A stretch of 64,000 bases of DNA from CAYLLN01 sp040901775. GTDB lineage: Bacteria > Planctomycetota > Planctomycetia > Pirellulales > Pirellulaceae. Each line of letters opens with the position of its first letter. Within the stretch, counting starts at the first letter, position 1. The notes under the pieces were generated by a model, which saw nothing but the letters and a program-made list of their open reading frames with translations, searched no databases and had not been told where the DNA came from. This document shows, piece after piece, positions 1-8,979 of the stretch. The stretch covers positions 1-64,000 of the forward strand of contig JBBDYF010000267.1 of NCBI GenBank assembly GCA_040901775.1, read 5' to 3'. The translations under genes and the position numbers were made by a program.

Positions 1-320
1 AGGTGGTCAAAAAGAACGGCGTCCGCGAGCCCTTCAGCCGCGACAAAATTCGCTTTGGCCTAACCAAGGCGTGTTGGAAGCGGCCACTCAGCGATCAGCA
101 GATCGACAGCCTGGTAAGCCAGGTCGAAAGCGACATCTATTCGACGACCGACTCCGAGATCGACAGCCACACCGTGGGCGAGCTGGTGATGCAACGGCTG
201 GCATTGCTGGATCAGGTGGCCTTCGTCCGGTTTGCCAGCGTTTATCGGCAGTTCAAGGACGTGCGCGACTTCGTCGATGAATTGCAGCCGATGCTGCGTC
301 GCAAAGAGTTGGAAGGTTAG
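1..320 (+). CDS. nrdR: Transcriptional repressor NrdR, C-terminal part (5' truncated by window edge)
   Basis: The visible 105 or so residues are an ATP-cone domain: VVKKNGVREPFSRDKIRFGL opens it, followed by the ACWKRPLS and FVRFASVYRQFKD segments typical of NrdR. NrdR represses ribonucleotide reductase genes in response to ATP/dATP state. The family is about 150 residues, so the N-terminal zinc ribbon and true start lie left of base 1. The GTG at base 3 is internal and not a start. It is followed after 142 bases by typA on the same strand. Family assignment is firm; the zinc ribbon cannot be checked here. Confidence 0.9.
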   Translation, partial: VVKKNGVREPFSRDKIRFGLTKACWKRPLSDQQIDSLVSQVESDIYSTTDSEIDSHTVGELVMQRLALLDQVAFVRFASVYRQFKDVRDFVDELQPMLRRKELEG

Positions 321-462
321 GCCGCATCGGCAGTTGCGTCATTGATGATGGCGCTGCGACCGCGGCATTCCGCGGGGCAGGACACTCCCCTACCGCGGCT
401 TGGCATCCGCCTGCTACGATCAGAAATGGCCCCCTTTCTTGCAAACTGAGATAATCCCTGCT

Positions 463-2295
463 ATGCGTCGCCCGGACATCCGCAATATCGTCATCATCGC
501 CCACGTCGATCACGGCAAGACGTCGTTGGTCGATTGCCTGCTGCGGCAGAGCGGGCAGTTCCGCGACAGCCAATTGCAGGGCGACTGCATTCTCGACTCG
601 AACGATCTGGAGCGCGAACGGGGCATCACGATCCTGGCGAAGAACATCGCCCTGCCCTACAAGGGGATCAAGATCAACATCATCGACACGCCGGGCCACG
701 CCGATTTTGGCGGCGAGGTGGAGCGCGTCGTGCGGATGGCCGACGGGGCCGTGGTGCTGATCGACGCGGCCGAAGGCCCGATGCCGCAGACCCGCTTCGT
801 GCTAAGCAAGGCGTTGGAAGCGGGCCTGCGGCCGATCATCGTCATCAACAAGATCGACCGGCCCGACGGCCGGCCGCACGCCACGCTGGACGAGGCCTTC
901 GGCCTCCTGATGGAACTGGGGGCCGACGAGCACCTGGAAGACTTCAAGTACCTGTTCGCCAGCGGGCGCGAGGGCTACGCCACGACCGATCCGGCGGTGC
1001 GGGGCGATTCGATGGCGCCGCTACTCGACATGGTGCTCGACACCGTGCCCGGCCCGGAGGTCGATCCCGACGCGCCGCTGCAAATGCTCTGTACCACGCT
1101 CGACTGGTCCGAATTCGTGGGCCGCATCGCCATCGGGCGAATCAAGTCCGGTTCGATCAAGGTGGGCCAGACGGTCGCCGTGCTGAAGGCCGAGGGCGTG
1201 GTGACCGAATCGCGCGTCACCCAGCTCTTTACGTTCGACAAGCTGGGTCGCGTGGTCGTCAACGAAGTTCCCGCCGGCGACGTGTGCGCGATCGTCGGCA
1301 TCGCGGACATCGAAATCGGCGATACCATTTGCCATCGCGAACACCACCGCCCGCTCGAGCGGTTGCACGTGGACGAGCCGACGCTCGAAATGATCTTCAC
1401 GATCAACAGCTCGCCGTTCGTCGGCCGCGAAGGAAAGTACGTCACCAACCGGCAACTCCGCGAACGGCTGTTCAAAGAGCTGGAACGGAACGTCGCCCTG
1501 CGAGTGCAGCAGGTTGAAAACAGCGACGCCTTCGCCGTTTCGGGCCGGGGCGTGTTGCACCTGGCGGTCCTGATCGAAACCATGCGCCGCGAAGGTTTCG
1601 AGCTGTCGGTCGGCAAGCCTCGGGTCATCACCAAAAAGGTCGCTGGCGAGGTGCTCGAGCCGTTTGAAACGCTGGTCGTCGAGGTTCCTTCCGAAAAACT
1701 GGGCAGCGTGATGGAGCTGATCGGCGCTCGCCGCGGCGAGCTGGAAGAGATGCACGTCCGCGGCGACTACACGCACGCCAAGTTCAACATTCCGGCCCGC
1801 GGGTTGATCGGCGTGCGCACTCGGCTCTTGAACGCCACGCAGGGAACGGCCGTCATCCATCACCGGTTCGCCGGCTACAAACCGCTGACGGGCGACGTGC
1901 CGCAGCGGGCCAACGGCGTGTACTTGTCGATGGTCACCGGCCGGGCCAACGCCTACAGCCTGAACACGCTGCAAGAGCGGTGCGACCTGTTCGTCACCCA
2001 CAACGACGAAGTGTACGAAGGGATGATCGTGGGCGAGAACTCGCGCGACAACGACTTGGCGGTCAACCCGACCAAGGAAAAGAAGCTGTCGAACATGCGG
2101 GCCAGCGGCAGCGACGAAAACATCCTGCTCAAACCGCCGCGAAAGATGGACTTGGAGGCGGCCCTCGAGTATATCGAGGAGGACGAACTGGTCGAGGTGA
2201 CCCCCACTTCGATCCGCCTCCGCAAGGTGCTGCTGACCGAGAACGACCGCAAGCGGCAGTCGCGCAAGACCGAAAGCTTTGCCACCAGCCGCTAA
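463..2295 (+). CDS. typA: Ribosome-associated translational GTPase TypA/BipA
   Basis: 610 residues, the usual family length. The GTPase domain carries G1 HVDHGKT (14-20), G3 DTPGH (75-79) and G4 NKID (129-132). It is followed by the beta-barrel domain II, EF-G-like domains III and V, and the BipA C-terminal domain with the conserved stretch around NSRDNDLAVNPTKEKKLSNM. TypA binds the ribosome and assists 50S assembly and stress or cold adaptation. The ATG at 463 is chosen because MRRPDIRN is the standard N terminus; an upstream in-frame start at 400 would add a non-conserved 21 residues. A TACGAT at 415-420 could be a -10 box. No strong Shine-Dalgarno is visible. Confidence 0.95.
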   Translation: MRRPDIRNIVIIAHVDHGKTSLVDCLLRQSGQFRDSQLQGDCILDSNDLERERGITILAKNIALPYKGIKINIIDTPGHADFGGEVERVVRMADGAVVLIDAAEGPMPQTRFVLSKALEAGLRPIIVINKIDRPDGRPHATLDEAFGLLMELGADEHLEDFKYLFASGREGYATTDPAVRGDSMAPLLDMVLDTVPGPEVDPDAPLQMLCTTLDWSEFVGRIAIGRIKSGSIKVGQTVAVLKAEGVVTESRVTQLFTFDKLGRVVVNEVPAGDVCAIVGIADIEIGDTICHREHHRPLERLHVDEPTLEMIFTINSSPFVGREGKYVTNRQLRERLFKELERNVALRVQQVENSDAFAVSGRGVLHLAVLIETMRREGFELSVGKPRVITKKVAGEVLEPFETLVVEVPSEKLGSVMELIGARRGELEEMHVRGDYTHAKFNIPARGLIGVRTRLLNATQGTAVIHHRFAGYKPLTGDVPQRANGVYLSMVTGRANAYSLNTLQERCDLFVTHNDEVYEGMIVGENSRDNDLAVNPTKEKKLSNMRASGSDENILLKPPRKMDLEAALEYIEEDELVEVTPTSIRLRKVLLTENDRKRQSRKTESFATSR

Positions 2296-2352
2296 CGGGG
2301 CCGATCGCGCTCGGTCCCGCGCTCCATGCCTATCAACTGGGAGAAACCCGAG

Positions 2353-3612
2353 ATGCGTAGCTTCGTGGCCTACCTGTGGTTGGGACTCGCGCTGGTGTTC
2401 GCGCAAACCGGACACGCGGCCGAAGCGATCGACCTGGCCAGCGAATGGCCCGGCTGGCGCGGGCCAACGGGCGACGGCGTGGCCGCTGCTGGGCAAACGC
2501 CGCCGCTGGTTTGGAGCGAGCAACAGAACGTCCTCTGGAGCGCTCCCGTTCCGGGTCGCGGGCAGGGCTCCCCCACGGTCGTCGGCAACCGAGTTTTTCT
2601 TACCGCCGCCGAACCGGCCCGCGAGGTGCAGTCGGTCCTCTGCTTCGACCGGCAAACCGGCCGACAGTTGTGGCAGGCCGAAATTCACCAGAGAGGCTTC
2701 GAGAAGAAGGGGAACGCCAAAAACTCGCTGGCCGCCACGACCGTCGCCTGCGACGGCGAGCGGGTGTTTGCGACCTTCCTGCATGACGGGGCGGTCTTCG
2801 CCACCGCGCTCGATCTGGAAGGTAAACAGCTTTGGCAGACGAAGGTGAGCGACTTTGTCATGCACCAGGGCTTTGGCGCGTCGCCGCTCGTTCACGAGTC
2901 GCTCGTGCTGGTCGCTGCCGACAACAAAGGGGGCGGAGCGATCGCCGGGCTCGACCGCGAGACGGGCAAAGTCGTTTGGAAGCACGAGCGACCCGCCAAG
3001 CCGAACTATGTTTCTCCCGTCCTGTTGACCGTGGATGGCCGCCGGCAATTGCTGTTTTGCGGGTGCGACCTGGTCAGCAGCTTCGATCCGCTCTCCGGCA
3101 AAAAGCTGTGGGAGGTGGCAGGCTCGACGACCGAATGCGTCACCTCGATCGTCACCGACGGCGAGCGAATCTTTACCAGCGGCGGCTACCCCGCGAATCA
3201 CATTGCGGCGATTCGGGCCGACGGCTCGGGCCAGACCGACTGGGAAAATGCGGCGCGGGTTTATGTCCCCTCGATGATCGTTCGCGACGGTTATCTCTAC
3301 GCCGTGCTCGACGCCGGCGTGGCCATGTGCTGGAAGAGCGACACGGGCGAAGAGGTGTGGAAGGGCCGGCTGGGAGGCACCTTCAGCAGTTCGCTGGTCC
3401 TGGTCGGCGAGCACCTGCTGGCGACCAACGAAAGCGGCCGGACGTATATCTTCAAGGCCGATCCGGCGGGCATCGAACTGGTTGGCGAAAACCAACTGGG
3501 CACCGAGTGTTTCGCGACGCCCGCCGTCTGCGGCAGCCGCATCTACATGCGGGTTGCGAAAACCGTGGACGGCCAGCGGCAGGAAATGTTGTACTGCCTG
3601 GGCCAACCTTAG
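2353..3612 (+). CDS. Secreted PQQ-like beta-propeller protein
   Basis: 419 residues with a signal peptide (MRSFVAYLWLGLALVFAQ, cleavage near GHAAEA) followed by WPGWRGPTGDG, the hallmark opening of the planctomycete outer-membrane-biogenesis-like PQQ propeller family. Repeated blades of the type LCFDRQTGRQLWQ, VVWKHE and KLWEVAG follow, each with the A-x-D-x-x-T-G-x-x-x-W pattern. It is probably a periplasmic or secreted propeller; cofactor and substrate are unknown. The ATG at 2353 has GGGAG about 9 bases upstream and begins the signal peptide; an in-frame ATG at 2326 would place 9 polar residues before it. It lies 57 bases after typA. Confidence 0.85.
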   Translation: MRSFVAYLWLGLALVFAQTGHAAEAIDLASEWPGWRGPTGDGVAAAGQTPPLVWSEQQNVLWSAPVPGRGQGSPTVVGNRVFLTAAEPAREVQSVLCFDRQTGRQLWQAEIHQRGFEKKGNAKNSLAATTVACDGERVFATFLHDGAVFATALDLEGKQLWQTKVSDFVMHQGFGASPLVHESLVLVAADNKGGGAIAGLDRETGKVVWKHERPAKPNYVSPVLLTVDGRRQLLFCGCDLVSSFDPLSGKKLWEVAGSTTECVTSIVTDGERIFTSGGYPANHIAAIRADGSGQTDWENAARVYVPSMIVRDGYLYAVLDAGVAMCWKSDTGEEVWKGRLGGTFSSSLVLVGEHLLATNESGRTYIFKADPAGIELVGENQLGTECFATPAVCGSRIYMRVAKTVDGQRQEMLYCLGQP

Positions 3613-3672
3613 CGCCGCTTCGCAGATGCGTGAATCCTTAGCGACGCTTCGCAGAAGCGTTTGCCTCCCCAA

Positions 3673-5103
3673 TCACCGCGTGTTGAGCCGATACTCCAAC
3701 CCGCTCGACTTGAACGCCTCGGTCCCCGGTTTGACGACCTCGGCCGGCAACGCCGGCGCGCGAAGTGTGGCCGTGTTCCCCTCGACCAGCCACTCGAACG
3801 GCTGGTCGGTCAGCGGGTCGAGCGGGATCGAAACGCCCCGAATCTCGTCGAGCGTTCTAGGGAGCTTTCCATCGTGGCTCGCCAAGTGATGCCGAACCGC
3901 TTCGATGATGCGCAGGGCGTCGATTCGCCGCTGCACGCCCCAGATGGCAACGAACGTGGGAACCGAATCGAGATCGCCCTTCTCCTTCGATCCGGCCTTC
4001 TCGCGGTACGCTGCCATGTCGGCCTCCAATTCCACCAAACGGGGCCAGGCTTCGCGCGGCGGCAGCGAGAGAATCGCCGCGGCGCGCTGATCGTGGTGCA
4101 GCTGCACATGAACGTACCAGCGAATGCCCGCCTCTTCGTCCGACATCGCCGCCACCTCCTCCGCCGAGACTCGCAGCAAGTCGGCCAACTCGGCGCGGGC
4201 CAGTTTCACAAACGGCGTGCGCTGGATTGCGCTCGGCGCGGTCACCCGGCTGAGCACCTTGTCGAGCCAGGGCGCATTGGGATCTTCTGGCTTGGCTGGG
4301 GGACTTTCGCCCTCCAGCACTTCGACCAGTTGCTCCGCCATTTTCCTCCATTCGTCAGTGCTGCGCGGGCGGTCGAGCTCGCCGGCCGCCGGAAAGGTCA
4401 TGGCAAAGGCGCTCGCTTCCAGGCTCGCGGCCCGCTCCAGTTGCTGCAGATCGGGCAACGTGCTGAGGGCCCAATACAAATTCGGGCTGTTCGGCTGCTC
4501 GATCAATTCGGCCGTCCGCTCGAGCATCGTCCGCTGAATGGCAGCCGCCACCAGTTGATTCACGAAGAACGGCGTCTCGGCCATGTGCCGGCTGATCGCC
4601 ATGCCGACCAGGACCGCCTCGCGGGCCTCGTCCAGTTCGCCCCGCGACAGGTGATAGCGAATTCGCGCCGACAGGCCGTGCCCAGCCAGTTGTCGCAGCC
4701 CTTGCACGTCGGGCAAGAGCACAAAATAGGCCGGCTCCTCGCCGATCGGATATTCCCAATCGGCGTCGCGGCGGAAGGCAGCCCGCTTCATCTCGTTGTA
4801 GAAGCGGCCGGGCAAGCTTGCGAATCCTTGCCACTCGGGCGAATCGAGCGGCTTTTTTTCCCAGTCGGCCAAATTCTTGTAAGCATCGCTGCTGAAATAG
4901 ATCGTTTGTTCCCACGGCAGCCGCAAAAGGATTGGCACGGCGTTGCCCGGTTTGCGTTCGGCCTCGCTAGGGAATAGGCGGTACTTAAGTAGCGGCGACT
5001 CGATCGCCCGAGCTTCGATCGATAGTTCGATCGGCTGCGGCTCTTCGGCCGCCAGCGGAACGCACAGGCCAAACAACATAGCGAAGGCAAGGGTGGGCCG
5101 CAT
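3673..5103 (-). CDS. Secreted hypothetical protein
   Basis: 476 residues. The start at 5103 has AGGAGT 8-9 bases upstream and opens a signal peptide (MRPTLAFAMLFGLCVPLAAEE). An upstream in-frame ATG at 5340 would add 79 low-complexity residues. The mature part is mostly helical and charged, with no motif I can tie to a named family. The C terminus contains LIKE segments of the form RIIEAVRHHLASHDGKLPRTLDEI and PLDPLTDQPFEW, a pattern common in planctomycete secreted proteins that end in a short pseudopilin-like or DUF1559-like tail. Convergent with the propeller gene. Function unknown. Confidence 0.7.
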   Translation of the reverse strand: MRPTLAFAMLFGLCVPLAAEEPQPIELSIEARAIESPLLKYRLFPSEAERKPGNAVPILLRLPWEQTIYFSSDAYKNLADWEKKPLDSPEWQGFASLPGRFYNEMKRAAFRRDADWEYPIGEEPAYFVLLPDVQGLRQLAGHGLSARIRYHLSRGELDEAREAVLVGMAISRHMAETPFFVNQLVAAAIQRTMLERTAELIEQPNSPNLYWALSTLPDLQQLERAASLEASAFAMTFPAAGELDRPRSTDEWRKMAEQLVEVLEGESPPAKPEDPNAPWLDKVLSRVTAPSAIQRTPFVKLARAELADLLRVSAEEVAAMSDEEAGIRWYVHVQLHHDQRAAAILSLPPREAWPRLVELEADMAAYREKAGSKEKGDLDSVPTFVAIWGVQRRIDALRIIEAVRHHLASHDGKLPRTLDEIRGVSIPLDPLTDQPFEWLVEGNTATLRAPALPAEVVKPGTEAFKSSGLEYRLNTR

Positions 5104-5216
5104 GATTGGGACTCCTGAAGGTCGCGGGTCACATTTGAAGACCGAAACGCGAGCGAAGCAAAGCGGATTGCTTCGCTCGCGCTTCAGGCTTGTGTATTGC
5201 AAGTCGCCCATCCCGT

Positions 5217-5708
5217 TTAGGGAATGTGGGACGCATCGCTCATCCCTCTGGTCGACAACAACCGGCCTGACGGATCGGCCTCGCGAACCTTGGCCAATTC
5301 TTCCGCAAACGTCGCACTCCGATCGGTCGCCAGTTGCCACGCATCGAGCGCGATCGTTGGCGAGCGATCCGTGGGGTTTGCCGTGGCGGGTCGGGGTTCC
5401 GGCTCAATCTTCGGCGAGTGGTTCTCACCAACGACTGGTGCCGGTGGATCAGCAAGGGGCGGCGCTTGCCAGGCAACGCGCAACCGCTCGCTCGCCGCCG
5501 GAATGCTCAGGCCGACGAGCACCACCGCCAGCGCCGCCGAGGCGACTTGCCAGCGGCGCGTCTTCCGCGCCGTCGCTGCTTGCCCCGCGGCATAGGCACA
5601 CTGATAAAGCAGGCGGTCTTGTTCGGGCTGCGGCAGCCGGGGGGCGTGGGCTGCTAGTCGCGCAGCGAGCGATTCGAGTCCCGGATCGCCGGTGGGTTTG
5701 TCGTTCAT
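5217..5708 (-). CDS. Single-pass membrane protein coupled to ECF sigma factor (candidate anti-sigma)
   Basis: 163 residues. The first 55 residues are soluble, followed by one membrane segment (WQVASAALAVVLVGLSIPAA) and a proline-rich extracytoplasmic tail. The layout matches anti-sigma regulators, but there is no HxxxCxxC zinc motif, so the role is inferred from position only. The start codon ATG (5708-5706) overlaps the stop of the sigma factor gene as ATGA, which implies translational coupling and a fixed ratio of the two proteins. Confidence 0.65.
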   Translation of the reverse strand: MNDKPTGDPGLESLAARLAAHAPRLPQPEQDRLLYQCAYAAGQAATARKTRRWQVASAALAVVLVGLSIPAASERLRVAWQAPPLADPPAPVVGENHSPKIEPEPRPATANPTDRSPTIALDAWQLATDRSATFAEELAKVREADPSGRLLSTRGMSDASHIP

Positions 5709-6190
5709 CGTGATTCCTCGCAAGGCACAGTCGATTGAGTTCGCAGAGCCTCCAAAGCCGCCTGGTATCGGCGGCACGCGGTGGCGGCCGAAATGCCGCA
5801 CAGCTTGCCAATCTCTTCCAACGAAAGCTGACCCCAAATCCGCGCCACCAGAACCTCGCGCAGTTCGCCCGGCAGCGATTCGACCGCCGTCAGCGTTTCC
5901 GCAAGTTCGAGTGAATCGACCGCGTCGTGCCCAGTCGCTTCCGAGCGGGCATGCACTGTTTCCCGATCGCGTCGGCGAACGTCCGAGCGGCGCTGCTTTT
6001 CGGCCAGGTTCCGGCAGACGCGGTACAGCCAGGCCACCGGGTTGTCCGGCACGGGATCTTGGACCGCCAAGCGGCAGAACGCCTCCTGCACGACATCGTC
6101 GCCGGCCGCACACCGCGATCCAGCCCACAGCCGCAGCGAGGCGGCCTGGGCGTCAATCAGTTCCGCAAGTTGTGCGGCGGCAATCGGCAT
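5705..6190 (-). CDS. ECF-family RNA polymerase sigma factor
   Basis: 161 residues. Region 2 is visible as DDVVQEAFCRL and PVAWLYRVCRNLAEKQRRSD, and region 4 as LPGELREVLVARIWGQLSLE followed by EIGKLCGISAATACRRYQAA, an HTH with the typical S-x-x-T-x-x-x-R-Y-x-x-A-L ending. It directs polymerase to a small regulon, probably in response to an envelope signal sensed through the coupled membrane partner downstream. The gene overlaps that partner by 4 bases. Its own upstream region (6191-6280) may hold an autoregulated promoter, but I see no convincing consensus there. Confidence 0.88.
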   Translation of the reverse strand: MPIAAAQLAELIDAQAASLRLWAGSRCAAGDDVVQEAFCRLAVQDPVPDNPVAWLYRVCRNLAEKQRRSDVRRRDRETVHARSEATGHDAVDSLELAETLTAVESLPGELREVLVARIWGQLSLEEIGKLCGISAATACRRYQAALEALRTQSTVPCEESR

Positions 6191-6280
6191 GCGCGGGAAG
6201 GTCGGAGTTGGGGTTCCGACAGGATGACCCCGCCGCTCCGGATATTTTGCAAGGAATTCCGCCGAAATGCGCGCGGGCGG

Positions 6281-6436
6281 CTAACCGCGCATCATCTGCA
6301 GCGCCAGTGTGCCCAGCGCCATCGTAATCATCACCGCCGTGACCGCCAGCATGGTCGTGGGATGAAACGGGTCGTGCAAAAACGACTCCGGAGTGCGGGA
6401 GGGTCTCTTGGACGAGCGCGAGAAGAATTTCATCAT
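6281..6436 (-). CDS. Small single-pass membrane protein (hypothetical)
   Basis: About 51 residues starting MMKFFSRSSKRPSRTPESFL, then a single hydrophobic segment (TTMLAVTAVMITMALGTLAL) and QMMRG. The basic N terminus followed by one helix is typical of small inner-membrane proteins, and the gene lies 90 bases upstream of the ECF sigma factor in the same direction. Shine-Dalgarno support is weak, and an in-frame start at 6505 would extend the N terminus with a less plausible sequence. It could be non-coding. Confidence 0.45.
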   Translation of the reverse strand: MMKFFSRSSKRPSRTPESFLHDPFHPTTMLAVTAVMITMALGTLALQMMRG

Positions 6437-6676
6437 GCAGACCATTCTGTCCGATCGGCGGGGCTCGCCCAAGCCCACAATTCGCTGGCGTGCAGAAAAC
6501 CGCATCGCACACCCCCCTCATCAAGGCGATATGGACCGGGGGCCAGCATTTGAGCGGACTGGTGACGTCGGACTCGTTCGGCCGCGGCACCCCATTGGGC
6601 TTTGCGCGCCAAAGCCAATTGGGCGAAAACCGTGACGAGTGCTGCCTCGTCCCATCTGTGGCCGGAGCAAGATTTA

Positions 6677-7903
6677 ATGAAGCCCAATCGGTTGCTAGTC
6701 CTGGTAATCCTGATCCTCCCCGCCTGCCAGCGCGCCGTGCCAACGCAGGGACCGTCGCCCGAGGGCCGGTTGCCGCCGCCAGGGGTCGCGCCGCCGCCGG
6801 CGGGCCACGCGCCCGCCGCCGACAAGATTTTTCAAGCGCTCACCGGGCATACCTGGAGCACTCGCGAACCCGGCAATCAGCGACAGCGGTTCCTGGTGGA
6901 TTACCACGTCACCAAGTTCCAGGCCGACGGCACCTGGTCCACCCAGCACATTACCGACTACCAGATTCCCGCCCGCACGGGAAAATGGAACCTGCAGCGC
7001 AGTGTTTCTGCCGACGGGCAGGAAAGTGGGAAGGAGTGGTGTCTTTGTCGCGACAATGGCCTACGGCAGCGCATCCGCCTCAATACCGACGGCTCCCTCG
7101 CGCTCTCCAGCACAAAGCTCTACCCAGACCAACCACGCTGGCCCGATCCGAAATGGAGCGCGAAAACTCTGCCCGCGCTCGCGCTTCCGCCCGAGGTCGA
7201 GCGAATCAACGAGCGGCTGACCGCCCACGACTGGAAGCGGGCCAACGACCTGGACCTTCGCAGCGAGCCCATGCAAATCCGCTTTAGCCCCGATTGGACC
7301 TATTTCGCCACCTATCGCGGCGGCACATGTACGAGCCGGGGAACCTGGTACGCGACGGCCGAGCAGATTGGCGCTGCCAACCCGGCCGGCCGGTGCGACG
7401 ATCGTCCGGGAACGGGGGGCGATCAGCTCACGGCCGAGGTCATCGACGACCGCCGGATTCTCGTCAACGGCGATCTGTACGTTCCTGAGGAAGAGCCAGT
7501 GAAGCGCGGGATTATTTGGACTCTATTCGGCTTTCGCGAGAGGACCGTCCGGATCGAGTACGACATGCCGATCCGCCGAAACGTGCCCATTCGCCTGGAC
7601 GTTACCGTCACCAATGTCGCCGACCAGAATCTGACCTTAGACAGGTTTTCGCTGACGCGAGGCTACAGCAGCTACGGTCGCGACGGCGGCACCACAGGCC
7701 AGGCCCTCGTGCTGCCGGAAGACGAGATCACGGGCGTGGATCTGGAACGCGTCGAACTGGCGCCGGGCAAGTCACACTCATTTGCCTTGAGCGCTTCGTT
7801 TTCGCAGGCTGGAGTGCAGACGCTCTATTTTAACGCTCTGATCTCGGGCACGACCCAGAACTGGGATACGCATGAGGCGCGTCAGGTGACAGTCCGGGAA
7901 TAA
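6677..7903 (+). CDS. Hypothetical lipoprotein
   Basis: 408 residues. MKPNRLLVLVILILPAC is a lipoprotein signal with lipobox LPAC, so Cys17 is the predicted lipidation site. A proline-rich linker follows (residues about 18-48), then two related halves, each starting with a phrase of the form LTGHTWSTRE or LTAHDWKRAN. Both read like planctomycete 'text-template' domains in which a computed quantity is compared with a reference. The C-terminal third is beta-rich (RRNVPIRLDVTVTNVADQNL), resembling an immunoglobulin-like fold. The start has GGAG at 6663-6666. No named family recognised. Confidence 0.75.
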   Translation: MKPNRLLVLVILILPACQRAVPTQGPSPEGRLPPPGVAPPPAGHAPAADKIFQALTGHTWSTREPGNQRQRFLVDYHVTKFQADGTWSTQHITDYQIPARTGKWNLQRSVSADGQESGKEWCLCRDNGLRQRIRLNTDGSLALSSTKLYPDQPRWPDPKWSAKTLPALALPPEVERINERLTAHDWKRANDLDLRSEPMQIRFSPDWTYFATYRGGTCTSRGTWYATAEQIGAANPAGRCDDRPGTGGDQLTAEVIDDRRILVNGDLYVPEEEPVKRGIIWTLFGFRERTVRIEYDMPIRRNVPIRLDVTVTNVADQNLTLDRFSLTRGYSSYGRDGGTTGQALVLPEDEITGVDLERVELAPGKSHSFALSASFSQAGVQTLYFNALISGTTQNWDTHEARQVTVRE

Positions 7904-8251
7904 CCAGCAGCCGGCGGCGCCGGAAAGCCGCGAGCATTTGCCGACAAAGGCCCGTCGAACCACAAACAGGGGACGATCTTGTTGTTGGATTTGCAAGGTC
8001 TTTCTCCCTGCGGATCGAAGCGATGTGCGCAGTTTCGGCCGGTAGATGCCGTCCAGAGGACTCGCCGGGTGCCACTGCTGGCTTGCCCAGCAGTGGATGA
8101 CGGGCCGCGTCGCAGTTGGTGCCCTGGTATTGCATGACTGTGGTTGGCGATAGCCAACCACGGCGAGCTGGACTCCATTGTGAAGTGGCATTGCGCCGCG
8201 CACAATCGCCACTTCGGACTGGGAAGCTTCGACTTGGGCGACCGTGGCTAA
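7904..8251. repeat. Non-coding spacer with two hairpins
   Basis: No gene is seen in this 348-base convergent spacer. It holds two perfect hairpins. The first is at 8073-8095: arms CACTGCTGG and CCAGCAGTG, loop CTTGC, preceded by GGGTGC. The second is at 8140-8161: arms GTGGTTGGC and GCCAACCAC, loop GATA. Neither is followed by a T tract, so they look like dispersed palindromic repeats rather than intrinsic terminators. Confidence 0.75.
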
Positions 8252-8608
8252 TCACAGCGGCAAGAATTCGACCAGACCCATCCACGATTCCGCCTCGCTG
8301 GCGGACCAAATGAGGGTCAGGCTTTCGAGGATCGGAGCGATTGGTTCGCTTTGGTGGACGAGCAGCAATCCGTGCATCGCTTCGTTGTCGGCCAACAACG
8401 CGAATGCCGCGGAGGTCATCGAGTTCACGTCGTGCGAAACGACGATCGAGCCTTCGCGGGCGGCGAAACGCAACACTTCCGTGTCCGGCAATTGGGCCAG
8501 GCCAAGTTCTCTGAGGCGGGAGAATTCGATCGCCGGCTCGCGCCGCAAGGTTCCGCGGACAATCGCGTCGTTCAGATCGTTGTCGGCCAGAAAGCGCGGG
8601 CGGCTCAT
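8252..8608 (-). CDS. DUF5615-type PIN-like protein (putative toxin)
   Basis: 118 residues. The N terminus RFLADNDLNDAIVRG and the central GSIVVSHDVNSMTSAA match the DUF5615 PIN-like family, where the paired acidic residues (D9, D11 region and the HD of the centre) are the presumed nuclease site. Usual length for the family. The start overlaps the upstream DUF433 gene by 4 bases (ATGA). The pair resembles a type II toxin-antitoxin module, but toxicity is inferred from the family and not from the sequence. Confidence 0.78.
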   Translation of the reverse strand: MSRPRFLADNDLNDAIVRGTLRREPAIEFSRLRELGLAQLPDTEVLRFAAREGSIVVSHDVNSMTSAAFALLADNEAMHGLLLVHQSEPIAPILESLTLIWSASEAESWMGLVEFLPL

Positions 8609-8931
8609 GGCGCGGCACGGTTGCCGGACTGGGCCAGCGAGCGGAGCTGGGCGACGACGGGGCTGGGATCGGTTGCGGCACTATGCCGGAGTTGTTGCCA
8701 GCGGCTTTCCTGGCGCTGCAGGTATTGGTCCACTTCGACCTCGTTGGCCAGGTAGAAGGCGACAGCGCCATAGACTTCTTCCAGCGTGAGCGCCGGATAG
8801 AGCTGCTGGATCGTCTCGGCCGAGTAACCTTGCTGATAGGCGATCACGACGGAATCGAGCGAAACATCCAAGTCGCCGACTCGCAAAGCGCCTTGCTCGG
8901 TTTTGCGGACGTACGTTTTGCCCTGGATCAT
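8605..8931 (-). CDS. DUF433-family protein (putative antitoxin)
   Basis: 108 residues. The core VSLDSVVIAYQQGYSAETIQ and QLYPALTLEEVYGAVAFYLA is the DUF433 winged-helix-like fold that accompanies DUF5615 proteins. The Shine-Dalgarno GGAGAGG lies about 5 bases before the ATG at 8931. It is first in a two-gene unit, and the 4-base overlap with the PIN-like gene gives translational coupling. It would be expected to bind DNA and repress its own promoter, as such antitoxins do; no palindromic operator is obvious upstream. Confidence 0.78.
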   Translation of the reverse strand: MIQGKTYVRKTEQGALRVGDLDVSLDSVVIAYQQGYSAETIQQLYPALTLEEVYGAVAFYLANEVEVDQYLQRQESRWQQLRHSAATDPSPVVAQLRSLAQSGNRAAP

Positions 8932-8979
8932 GATGCCTCTCCTATACTCTCATTCTAGCCGGCAAACGGCGAATCCGCC

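Noticed and set aside
1021..3672. 883-residue antisense ORF over typA and the propeller gene
   Set aside because: It is the GC-rich shadow of two strong genes; no recognisable motif and the codon pattern fits the other strand.
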